Positions 45,877 through 56,266 of a stretch of DNA of 60,000 nt are shown piece by piece. Under the pieces are notes generated by a model that was not told where the DNA came from, ran no database searches, and was given only the letters and a program-made list of their open reading frames with translations. Both the position numbers and the translations under genes were made by a program. The stretch is taken from assembly GCA_030704615.1 (NCBI GenBank), contig CM060733.1:30754001-30814000 (forward strand), in the 5' to 3' direction. Origin of the DNA: Takakia lepidozioides. Lineage: Eukaryota; Streptophyta; Takakiopsida; Takakiales; Takakiaceae. The first letter of the stretch is position 1. Every line of letters begins with the position of its first letter.

Positions 45877-46554
45877 TCATGCACTTAACATACATGTTTG
45901 CTCCTGCACCCACATTTTGCATACATGTCCACCAGGGTATTGTTCAAAATGACATTTGGTACAATTCCAGCCCTGATGATGTCGCCATGGACCTCTTTGC
46001 AAGCCCTTTTCCAGAGCTGCCATGGCTGTGTTCAGAATGACATTTGGTACAATTCCAGCTTTGACGATGTCACCATGCACCTCTTTGCCCTTTTCCAGGG
46101 CTGCCAGGCTTGCACACGCACTGCAAACGCACACAAACGTGATGTGGTCGGGCTTCATCCCTTCACACATCATTTGCTCATACGTCTCCAAAGCCTCCAT
46201 CTTGCGCCCCTGCTGTGTATACTCTGCGAGCATCGCACTCCACGACACCACATTTTGTTCAGCCATATTGTTGAACACTCCCTTTGCATCCTCGATGCTC
46301 CCACATTTGGCATACATGTCCACCAGGGCAGTGTTCAGGATCACATCTGGTACGATTCCAGCTCTGACGATGTCACCATGCACCTCTTTGCCCTTTTCCA
46401 GGGCTGCCAGGCTTGCACACGCACTGCAAACGCACACAAACGTGATGTGGTCGGGCTTCACCCCTTCCCCCATCATTTGCTCATAGGTCTCCAAAGCATT
46501 CCTACCACACCCATGCTTGGTAAATCCTCCCAACATTATATTCCACGTGATCAA
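45877..46554 (-). pseudogene. PPR gene fragment 2 (PLS-type), captured in CACTA
   Basis: Starts ITWNIMLGGFTKHG and repeats the PPR blocks: ALETYEQMMGEGVKPDH, CSACASLAALEKGKEVHG, NTALVDMYAKCGSIEDA and NVVSWSAMLAEYTQQG, then a second EGMKPDHITF block. Near its end the repeats are rejoined out of register (NTAMAALEKG), showing an internal deletion or unequal exchange. The flank AAAGATCATTGAG at 46,555 recurs at 45,826 beside fragment 1, which confirms tandem duplication of a captured piece. No start or end of a complete PPR gene is present. Confidence 0.8.
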
Positions 46555-46559
46555 AGATC

Positions 46560-47366
46560 ATTGAGGCATTCTGTTACACATGCGAACGCTGCACCTAGGA
46601 TCTGAGATGGAGTTGTGCTCCTGGCGCCAAGCATTGCTTGGAGAAAAGATGACTGTAATGGTTCCAAATTCTTTTCCCACCAGGAGACAGGGACACCAGG
46701 TGCCCAAAACTCACAACCATTGATGGTAGCAGGGCTGACGACGGTGTCAAACAACCACTTTTTGGTCGGGGGATGCCGCAGATGTATTTGCTTGCATTTG
46801 GCGTGAAGGCGGACGGAGGCCGCCTTACCTTTAGTCAATCTGTCCAAGGCAGGGCTGCAAAGTGAAACTTGGGGGAGTGGATAACCAGACCTAGGTACCG
46901 GTATGATTTGACAATCTCAATTTCCTGCTGGTTGAAGATGAATCTACGATCAGCCTGGCCATTGAAGACCATGATCTTGGTCTTGCTAAGATTGACTTGC
47001 ATCCCATAGTCTTTGCAGAACTGTTCCAAAATTTTGATATGGCATTGCAGAAAGACCGGGGATTGTGCCAAAAGGGCAACATCATCAGCGTAGAGGAGAT
47101 CTGATTGGGCAGAAAATGAAGTTAGGCAGAAAAACATCCCTGAACATGTTTTCAATTTGTGTCATGGGGGAGGACATCGTGGAAAAACCTTCAGGTCTAC
47201 CACTGTGTGCAGAGGGACTAGTTTTTAGGTCAAGGAAATGTTGCTTTGTCACGTCATTGCACCTGCCTTGGAGTACGCATTTGCTATATGCGTTGATAAC
47301 TCCAACGAGGCTAGGTCTGCAATATCCTTTCAATTGAATTGTGTCTGCACCTGTGTTTACCAACAT
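46560..47366 (-). pseudogene. LINE reverse-transcriptase fragment inside CACTA
   Basis: The minus strand shows LLYADDVALLAQS, the catalytic YADD box, then CKDYGMQVNLSKTKIMVF and SYRYLGLVIHS, the standard continuation of LINE reverse transcriptase, and a downstream piece (46,847-46,551) with PATINGCEFWAPG. It differs from the LINE at 0.2-4.1 kb (YADD here, FVDD there), so it is another family. Frames shift between pieces. Confidence 0.8.
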
Positions 47367-47997
47367 TGAGAGTCTTTAGGCCTTTTGGGGCTCCGTTGCT
47401 GGGCTCCGCCATACAGCCATTTGGTGATTGTGTGAATAGATGTCCACTGGATATGTGCAAAACCCGGATGGATGTTCTGTTTCCTAGTAAGTTTCATGTG
47501 GTACTGATGTGAACCTGCCCACATTCTGTTTCTTCACCAATGAATGGGCTTACATGTTATGAGGACATTCTGTCCCTCTCCTTTTCAGTTTTTGGCACTT
47601 TGCGCTGCAGGGGAGTGGGTTTGAGGTCAGCCAATCCATAGTTGTGATTGTGGGATGGTTTGTGCTCTGGTGACGTTGTGTTCAGTAGGACTACAGCTGA
47701 TGCACCTTGTGTGTGGGATGTTTTTGGCAGCGGAAGGGGAGTGAAGCTGCAGCAAAGCACTCACAGCCACCACACAATGCCAACCAACACCAACCTTGGC
47801 ACCCACCCCTGCCGGATGGTCTCCACAACAGAGTGCACCATGGGGAGCCCCCCCTGCTTTGGGGTCGTGGCGCTGGCTTCCTGATGTTGCCACGTCACAA
47901 TAAGGGCCTCCCACATCTCCATACGGCCCTCCCCCCTCCGGCACACATCAGTCACCCCCCACAACGTATGACGGCGCTGCTCCAGAGCATGGGGGCA

Positions 47998-50900
47998 GGA
48001 AACGGACATCAAAGCTGAGGAAGGAACGACGTCATGCCATGAAACAATGGGAAGGAGATGGAGAGGGAAGGGTGGCTGCAGGGCTAAAGCGCCACAAGGT
48101 GGAGGTGCATGGAAATGGAGTCATCAATGTTGGCTGCGAAGGTAAGGAACACTGGCAGCGTGATTTGCGTGGCCTGGCATTGCGTTACCTTGACTCAAGC
48201 GTACAAGACATTGACCAGCAGTCCCAGAGTGCCATGTCAACAGTAATAGAGGGCATAAATGGAATGTACGAGTACACACCTATCCCTACCAATCGTGATT
48301 TTATAGTGAAGCAATGTGGGAAGATAATGAAAGGAGAAAGAGCAAAACTGAAAGATAAATGGGCGAAGACTGGTGTGAGGTCAATGAACACTGAACCCGC
48401 CTATTGGGATAAGCTTGTTGCCTACAGGGAGTCCTCTCGTGGACTTGCAAAGGCTGAAGGGATGAAGCAAGCGTGTGCTTGTGTCACGAACCCCTCGCGT
48501 TGGGGCCGGGCAGGAGTTGCAGGCCAAGCAGCCCGTTTGGTAATCTCCCTCACCCCCTTCTCATTGCTCTTACATTGTGGCATGTTCTGATGGAAGAGAC
48601 ACCCACGAATGGGTTTTATTGCTTGTGCAGAATTAGTTGTTATGTGATATGCAGGGCAGTGTTTTGTCCATATGCTCCTGGCATTTTGTACTGACAGTGT
48701 GTGGATGGGCAAATACAGAAAAGACGCAAAGCGCGGAGCCCGTCACTGTCCGAGCTCGGGGCGGAGTGCAAGAACGCTGCGACTGGCACCCCATCAGAGT
48801 CTGTTTTGAGCCAGGTATGTTTTGAAGTCCGGTTTCCATTCATGAATCTGTTGTTGTACTAAGATTTGGTGGGTATGTGGGGCCCCCACGCACGGTACAC
48901 GAGGGTGTTATGCCAAACCTAGCCATCTCCGAATGCCTGAAATCCTGCACATTCGGCCTCTTCTTCTGGTTTTTAACAGTACGGGTGGGTGTTTGTATGC
49001 GTAGGGAGCGGGGAACTCAATGGCAGCCCGCATCGGGGCCCTGGAGAGGCTTGCGGCTCTCTCTGCGGAGCGGGAGAGGGGAATGGAAGCACAACTGAAG
49101 AAGATAGTGGAACTCATGATGGGGCAAAAAGGGGGTGTGACGGGTGGCATTATGGAAGACCCCCTGCTGCGACCATTGTACCTGACAAGGAGGAAGTAAT
49201 TGTAGTGGGTAGGGATGTGACAGAGGTCCGGGCTATTGTTGATGATATTCACAGTGGGGGCAGGGTCCACTCGTTGAAGAGGGAGAGGTCCAGCAAGTTG
49301 GTGGGGATGACATGGACGATGGGGGGGTCATTGTTGATGATGGGGGAAAAGGGGAAGCTGTAGGGGGAGAGGGTGGTAGTTTGCCTGGTCCAGGCTGCAG
49401 GGGGACCGAAACTTTGCCCTCCGGGGTGACTGTTGTCTCCCAACCCACTGAGGTGAGACCCCGTGACACCCCTTCAAAAGCTCCTTTCATAGAAAAGTCG
49501 AAACTAATTGTTCTAGACCTGAACGGGATCCTGTGCCACTCTATTCCTAACTTTCAGCCCAACCCGAGGCGTCATTGGCCATGGGTGTTGACCACCAACA
49601 AGTATGTTTTCCCAAGGCCCCAGGTCTGCGAGTTTTTAAACCTTCTCTTCCGGTATTTCTACGTTGGGATATGGTCTTGTGCTTCCATGGGGAATGTTGC
49701 AGACATCTTCAAAGTGGTCATGCAGGGGGTCAATGGTTCTCCCCTCTTTGTGTGGTCACAAGAGGAGTGTGACCCCTTGACAGAGCCACACCCCACAAAA
49801 GGGCCTGCCGTACAGAACTTACAGAAGAGACTGTCGAGGGTGTGGTCGGAATTTTCTGGATTTAACGAATCCAACACCCTCCTAGTGGATGATTCACCAC
49901 ACAAGGGGAGGGGGAACTCCCCTTTGAACATGGTCCATCCATTGTTGTTTGATGTCACTGGCAATGTCAGTGAGGGGCCCGATTCAGACTACCTTTTAGA
50001 AACAGTCTGGCCCTACTGCCAAGATTTGTTTTGCTCCAAGGATGTGCGTGTCTTCACAAGCACGCGGAAGCTAACCCCGACTGGCAGCTTGAATGTGGGA
50101 GAGGATGGGGTCGTTGGGGGAAGTACTTCTGCGCCCATGCAGGTGAAACTAACCTTACTGTTTGCAACATGACATCGAAGCCAAAGTCCATGTTTGTTTG
50201 TTCCCCCGGATGCCCTCTCACGCAAGGCTGGCACTATATGTTTTGCAGGGACCACATGGTCGAATGTGAAGAAGGTGGGTCCTGCGCCTACGACCATAGT
50301 GCTACGGCGGCAGCATTCCGGATTCCCCCCCCGGCATGAGGAGGCAGCGCCCAAGGTATGGTTGTTCCCAGCCCCTCTCCGCAAACCTACTTGGTTGGTT
50401 TCCTTTATGGATACACTTCCTGAAGCATTGCAATGTGTATTCATTGCAGGTGAGCAAGAGGAGTGGGCTGTCCCCGGCACCATCATCACAGCATGACGTG
50501 GTTCCCCAGGCATGCATTCATGGCTCCTTGCTTTGCCTGGCTGGTTTTTAGTAGGGTTATTTTTGCCCGGAAGTTGTAGTGCTAGGGTCTGAGCAGGGTG
50601 TTTGTTAGCTTGCTCCGTGGAGGTGTGTTTATACCATTGCAACCACTAGAGTTCATGTTATTCTTATCCGTCTGACTAAACCTCTTTTTGTTGCTGCAGT
50701 TGAAGACACGTGGGCAGCTTTCCTCAGTTGCCACCCTCAGTGACGAGCTTCGCTTCAAGGTACGTTGGTACACCGTGAATTGGCTACTGATTCAGTATTG
50801 TGGCAACCAAGATCGTTTCCATGCCCAGCTGCGCTTGACTTTCACCCTGTCATTGCTATGTTTGATGTTGGTGTCTGCAGATATCAGATCCTGTGTTTCT

Positions 50901-51162
50901 CCTGAACCCCCATGACAAGCGGTCAAAGACAGCCGCCGCCAAGGCGGAAGTGGTGGGAATAGCCGGGGTTGACAAGTTCCACTGCAAGGACATTCGATCC
51001 GGGTGGTACAAGGTGAAAGTCCACGAGATCATGCTTCCAAGTGCTACATTGCCTTGCCCAAATGTGGACGATGCCCCCCCCCAGACCACACTAGCGCACG
51101 TGAAAGGCACGGTGACTCTGTGGCCAGAGAAGAGTATGAGGAAAGGTAAAAGTATCAAGTGA
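47998..51162 (+). CDS. Spliced CACTA gene: TnpA/Transposase_24-like region, coiled coil, FCP1/NIF HAD phosphatase-like domain, DUF8039-like end
   Basis: Exons with consistent phases: 47,998-48,539 (after a CAG acceptor, basic KLRKERRH, then WDKLVAYRESS...NPSRWGRAGVAG, like Transposase_24/Ptta), 48,719-48,814 (KRRKARSPSLSEL, donor GTATGT), from 49,005 (coiled coil ALERLAALSAERERGMEAQL), about 49,253-50,142 (HAD domain), about 50,249-50,355, 50,700-50,759 (donor GTACGT) and 50,881-51,162 (DPVFLLNPHDKRSKTAAAKA...VKGTVTLWPE, like DUF8039 of plant En/Spm proteins). The HAD part has DLNG in motif I (69-72 of that frame), IWSCAS (120-125), and LLVDDSP (191-196). Asn replaces the usual second Asp, as in some plant NIF-like proteins, so catalysis is uncertain. 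Splices flanking the HAD exon are not all fixed. The protein probably binds transposon ends. Confidence 0.65.
49460..50070 (+). other. FCP1/NIF (HAD) phosphatase-like domain within the CACTA gene
   Basis: The domain lies in one uninterrupted exon and shows motif I DLNGILCH, motif II WSCAS, and motif III/IV TLLVDDSPHK with the two acidic residues, in the spacing of the NLI-interacting-factor family that dephosphorylates RNA polymerase II tails or other targets. Such a domain is not part of known CACTA proteins, so it was probably captured from a host gene. Confidence 0.75.
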
Positions 51163-52281
51163 CATTTCATGTTTGTAGTCCTTGTTGGGTGTGTAATGAT
51201 ACTCATAGAAGTGTGTATGATACTCACGTTACCAGTTTTGAACATTTGGGCCATGACAGTTTAAGTGATGTCCGGCAATCATGTATGTTGGCATTTAGTC
51301 TTGCTCATATGCAGGTGTGCCGTGACGGTCTCTAATTTGAATGTAATATCACATTTCCTGACTTGTCGTCGTGTCCGTCCACCTTCTATGTGTATATGTG
51401 ATGGTCTTTGGTCTCCCTGTTGCCTCGTCTATTTGGTTCATTAGCGTGATGTTGTGCATGCATCGTGGTCTGTGTTCTCAGTCTCGCCCAGTATCATTGC
51501 TTCTCAATTCCCCCTGCATATGGGTGAACCACTAAAACCAGTAGAATGCATCAGAACCATATTTTCAGCTTAGAATGCAGGTCAGTTGGAACTCACACAA
51601 ACCACTACAAGTGCTCATTTTTCGTGCTTTCCTACTGTAGTGCAACCAACTAGCACAGTGGCAGCGGAGTTGGCCAAAGCAATCCTGAGATAGCACAAGC
51701 ACTCTGCGTCTTTCCACTAGCAGTCGACTCGTCACTGCCATTGCATGGGGACGACGCCACGCGTCGACCCACACACTCTCCACGTGGTCCCCGTGGATTC
51801 GTCTGCCGGAAGTTGTGCAGTTGACTTCGCTAGTGGCTGTTGCGACGTCACATGCAGCACTCCAAGTGATGTGGCCGACTACGATGTGGCATCTTGGGCT
51901 CGTGGCCACGCGGCAGCATTGCCGCTCGTCGCGGTGCCGCCACATCGGCATCCACGTCTGCATCCACGTCCGCGTCCATGTGTCACCGCGCCCCGGGGGA
52001 GTCAGTCCACTCATCCGGAGGGAAAAGTCAAAGTCAACCCAAAAGGTCAGACACACGGGCGGCCCGCCTGGTTACGCCACGTGGTTCTTCAGCATTAATC
52101 GCATTAATCGCTGAGCAGTTGTTCGCGCATCTGCGTCCTTTACCACTCCAATCATTGGATGTCCAACCCAACTACCACGTCTGTTGTAACTAGTCTGTTG
52201 TAACTTCCAGTCGATCCCAGTTTTTTGACTTTTACGACTCAAAATGAGTCGTTACCCCAGTGGTAAATGACACGAATGCTT
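51163..52281. other. No recognisable gene inside the CACTA element
   Basis: 51,700-52,070 is GC-rich with long open frames on several strands at once, which reflects base composition. ACACGAATGCTTCTA at 52,270 recurs at 54,723. Confidence 0.4.
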
Positions 52282-54288
52282 CTAGTGCCTCTTATCCGTT
52301 TCTTGCGAGTTGTCTTCTCTTATCTGTTTGTCTGCCCAGTCTTCAGTGAATGCGTCAAGGCTTTGTGTTTTGGTTTCTTCCTCGCTTTTGTCACCCTCTC
52401 CCATGAATATCTCTTGTTGGCGCTCAAACCTTGCTGAGCTGTAGATGTTGTCCATGCCAATGCATTCTTCTTCACCAAATCCATGTTTTTGCCTTAAATC
52501 CTTGATGTCTTGGCTGGATTTTTGCAGAATAGGCATCCCATCCCCTATTTTGGCCTTCTTTGCACTTCCCCGTGTCAACATGTTGATGTGGGATGTTGTT
52601 GTAGTCTTATTGGAGTGTGATCACTTATATGGTATATCTCGTCCAACTCATCCAGTGCCTCCAGCTCATTATGAGTGAACTGACATGATACTTGTGCTGT
52701 TGGTTGCATCATGTACTCCGTGCTTGGCAATGGGTAAGCTTCTCCTCCTTCCACGTACTCATTGATCACTGCAAAAGGTACTCCATACATCTTCCCTTGA
52801 GGTCCTGCCCCTTTTTTTGCTTCTATGATTGTTTCAGCTTTGCTGAAAGTTTGCCAAGACCCATGTTGGGTTAGTGTGTGACGACTGTGTCTCATGTTAT
52901 TACAGATTTTGCACATTGTTCTTTGTTTGGGCCTTCTGATGCCTTGTCTGATGGACTCAGGTTTGTCAAAATCAACTTGTATCCACTCTGCTTCCATGTT
53001 GTTGCTGTCAGCAGCTTGTTCTTCTGCCAGCTGAACCCCGACAGGGCCTGGGTCTTCCCTTTTGCCCGCATCAGAGCATTTCACAATGTCTGTAGTTGCT
53101 TCATCCTTCCTCAACTCCGCCCTCTCTTTGGCAGGTTGCGCACCTTCACCATCTTTGTTGTTTTGCTTGCGTATCCTCATTGTAGTATTGAATATGCCCT
53201 GTAGGCATTGGCCTTACAAAGCCATTGTGCTCACTCTGGGTTTGGGTCATAGAACTTGGTCTGACCGTTGTCTGTTGATGCATCAGAGACACACCCATGC
53301 TGCTGCTTCCATTCCATCCCTCTGTGTTCTCTTTCCAATCACAGAATCGGCCCTAAATTTCCATGTTGAATTCTGCAAGTTAGCCTGTTGAGTGAATCTA
53401 GTTTGCAGCGAGTTTGATATGATACTGCCGATGTGACAACAGGAAAGTATGTAACAGAGATGAGGAGAAGCTGTGGAATGGATACTTTTGTGACCCCAGT
53501 TAACGGTGAGACAATCGAGGCAAAAAGGTGAATGTCTGTTAGATTACAGAGAGTAACGACGCAATTCAATATAGAAGCGAACGTCTGGTGGCAATAACTG
53601 CCTAAACCAGAATTATACTACATTCCAGCACACATGTAAATGGTCGGATGATAACTCGGAATCCCAGTTGGAGATAATGAGACGAATACATGACTATCTT
53701 GCGAGTTTCAACTTTCTTGGAGGTAGTTTCCAGTTTCTCTAGTGTCACAACTGCCTTCAAGCTGGATTTAGAGGAATTAAGTCCCACTCGCAAATGCAGA
53801 ATGTCTCCCTCATCTGCGTGGGCAAAATTGGGTTTGGCATGATATGATTGTAGTTCACAACCAAAGGGCATATTCTTCAGCCTTGACGTCTTTGCGATCT
53901 TCTTCTGTGACGCCTTCTGCATAACTTGTGAAATGGAAAAGCAGCTACACATCAAATTATTGCGATGCCACTCAATGGCACTATGAACGTTTCGAGCATG
54001 TTGTCAGAAAACTAGACGGGCAAAAACCCAATTCAGCAGCCTCACCTTGCGTGGATACTTGGGAATTGATGTCAGAAGGGCATGCCCGTATGCGCGCTCC
54101 ATCGTGCCTCCATCCAGCACATTCTGTAAATGATGAATGACCAAGACCCCGATGTCACACCGTTCTGAGAAGCCACTACGCGCGCTCACAGTATACGAAG
54201 GCCTTGCCGTGTCAGGATTTCCATTCCCACGTCCCGCCATGTCCGACGCAGCACTTGCATCCTTGTCTCTGCCAGGTGGAGGCAGCAC
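52282..54288 (-). CDS. Unrecognised spliced gene inside the CACTA element
   Basis: Exon candidates are 54,288-54,047 (from a Met in a Gly/Ala-rich start through GFSERCDIGVLVIHHLQNV to PKYPRK, donor AAG|GTGAGG), about 53,930-53,700 (FGCELQSYHAKPNFAHADEG), and 53,180-52,575 with WIQVDFDKPESIRQGI and a CKIC...H...H cluster that could bind zinc, followed in another frame by 52,581-52,282, an acidic tail. Coding character is good, with few stops. No tnp2 or known CACTA domain was recognised. It might encode a fast-evolving second transposon protein. The relation of the last two frames (frameshift or intron) is not settled. Confidence 0.45.
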
Positions 54289-55510
54289 GTATTAAAATAT
54301 CTATTCCCCCAAGGCCACATTTTGTTTACCTCTTTTTGTGAAGGCCACGTCAGCAAATGTGCTGCCGAGTCATGGGTGCAATGAATGCACAGTGGTTCAT
54401 GGAGTCGTTGAGTCGACTACATATTCACTTTAATGAATAAATATCTTTATTCCATTAATCGAATTAGGAAAGAAAATTTGTAGTCGCATGTGCAGTAATT
54501 ACAACCACTTGTAATTTTGGCTTTTTCAAATTTTATGTATTTACGCAATTCGTAAAATAGCCCGGAATTCTGCTACGACTCCGGAGTCGTTGACCCCACT
54601 TCTGTCCGCCGTCTGAAATGCCCCCGTGGGCCTACATTGTCTGTTTCGACTCTCCAATAGTCCTGTTTACTACCAAGTGGTTCCCGGAGTGGTCGCGGAC
54701 ATGCAGTCGAATCGGAAAAGACACGAATGCTTCTAATGAGGGAAAAACAAAGTGAAATGTGCTGAAGGAGGTGCCTTCAGTAGAAGTGCCTGACCTTATC
54801 AATTGTGCCGCTGCTGCTGCCGCTTCCAGTTGACCATCTACCCATGTAGGTTTCTTGTAGCTATCCTTCCACAGGGAATAATAGGTAATGTGGAGCTTGA
54901 AATCCAGCCCTCTTGGATGAATCTGGACCCATACTCTATCCCTGCTCCTTCAGCTATCCATGCCTCTGACAGCCTAGAATTCTACCAGCAAACACCCCAA
55001 CCATACTGGTGTGGAGTTCTTCCCCAAAACACCCCAACCCTACTTATCACAATCTGAAATGCATCTGCTTCTCTGTGTAGTCCAACAGGCATTCGCCTTT
55101 TTGTCTCCATTGTCCCACCATTGACTGGGGTCGGAAAGTGTTCACCCCAAAGCTTCTCCTCACCTCTATTATATGTTTTTGGATACTTCTATGCTACCAC
55201 ACTGGCAGTAACTTGCCAAAGTCACTCCAAACCACCACAGATCTACCCAACGACCTAACTTACAGAATTCAGTATGCATCTTGCGGCCGAGTCTGATGAG
55301 AGGGCAACACAGGCTGAAATAGGTTGAAGAAGAAGGTACCCTACCACATTGTCCTTGACCTGTCCTGACCCATGGAGGATTTGACCGACCATCAACCTAA
55401 AAGGACCTCTTGTGTGTGCTGCTTGTGTCTGTAGTCAGGTAATGTCGGATTGGTCTGTGAGATCGAACCACTACGGCATAGCTGAGTAGTCAGAGATTGA
55501 AACACGCATG
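54289..55510. other. Noncoding stretch with dispersed cargo modules
   Basis: Contains copies of the module at 44.74 kb (54,740-54,960 and 55,290-55,335) and no intact gene. Confidence 0.5.
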
Positions 55511-55699
55511 CTAAGACCAAGCTGACTCTCCCAAGAACAACGAGCTCGCTTCTCCTCGTCTCGTCTCCTCCTCCTCTTCTCCTTCGTGCATCATTTGCTC
55601 AACGCCTCCATCCCACGCCCCTGCATATCCTGCTATCATCGCGTTCCATCCCTCGGCTATGTGGTGTGGCACAGGAGACAAAAAAACGCCAAGTCCCAA
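55511..55699 (-). pseudogene. Third PPR scrap inside CACTA
   Basis: The frame has GWNAMIAGYAGAW and VEQMMHEGEEE, a single degraded PPR helix pair of the same kind as the fragments at 45-46.6 kb. Confidence 0.5.
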
Positions 55700-55799
55700 C
55701 CCTCCTTTCTGTTCACGATTACCCTAATGGGCAACCTTATTAGCAATTTTTTAATTTTTTTAAACCTAATGGGCAACCTTATTTGCATTATATGTGCCT

Positions 55800-56091
55800 T
55801 CAAAATGACACGTGTAGTGATGTAGTCGTATAAATAGAGCTGTGAAACCATCTTCAGTCATGGAGTCATAAGATTCCATGAAACGTCGTCCACGTGTAGT
55901 CAAACATATCACACTAGTCATATAAACCATCCCTGTCATCATGGTCAACAATGTTTGACCAATGCTCCCTAACTTTCCGGAGTCATGTAATGATATCCAT
56001 TACTACAAAGTCATAAAGCTATGACTGTAATGCATTTCAGCGCTCTGTAGTCATCTACCTAGTGCAGTTTTTATGACTCCGCCAAAGCCGT
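55800..56091. repeat. CACTA right subterminal repeats
   Basis: GTAGTCAT, AGTCATAA and CTATGACTG words recur as at the left end. Confidence 0.8.
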
Positions 56092-56120
56092 AGTCCTAAA
56101 AACGCTCATCTCTTGTAGTG
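56092..56120 (-). repeat. CACTA right terminal inverted repeat (29 bp)
   Basis: Inverted partner of 43,864-43,892; it ends in TTGTAGTG and is followed by the GAC duplication at 56,121-56,123. Confidence 0.93.
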
Positions 56121-56266
56121 GACCAGACCAATGAAGCAGGCCAATGGAGCGGATGAACGGCAGCCACATCAGACCCAGCAGATCCATGAAACATACCCAT
56201 ACAACATTTTTGCTGCAGACCCATGGAGTTGGTGTGTTCAGAGCATTGCAAGCAGACCAATGACAC

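Larger units (their letters stand above)
43864..56120. mobile_element. CACTA (En/Spm) transposon, 12,257 bp, with captured cargo
   Basis: The left end CACTACAACAGATGAGCG... and the inverted right end ...CGCTCATCTCTTGTAGTG match in 27 of 29 bp. Both are flanked by GAC, the 3-bp duplication typical of CACTA elements. The neighbouring tandem copy of the host sequence at 57.64 kb shows the uninterrupted site. Subterminal zones at both ends are rich in ATGACT/AGTCAT words, as expected for transposase-binding repeats. Inside are PPR fragments, a LINE reverse-transcriptase fragment, a spliced TnpA-like/HAD gene on the plus strand and an unknown spliced gene on the minus strand. A DDE transposase of the tnp2 family was not recognised, so the element may be non-autonomous. 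Confidence 0.92.

Noticed and set aside
45898-46605. Long plus-strand open frames opposite the PPR fragments
   Set aside because: They are antisense shadows of the repeated PPR code and have no motifs of their own.
48039-48590. Treating the first CACTA exon as a complete gene
   Set aside because: The frame reads into intron-like sequence after 48,539; a donor there and in-phase acceptors at 48,719 and 49,005 give a better, multi-exon model.
51565-52193. Several overlapping open frames on both strands
   Set aside because: They overlap in many frames in a GC-rich stretch, which is the pattern of chance openness. None has a recognisable domain.
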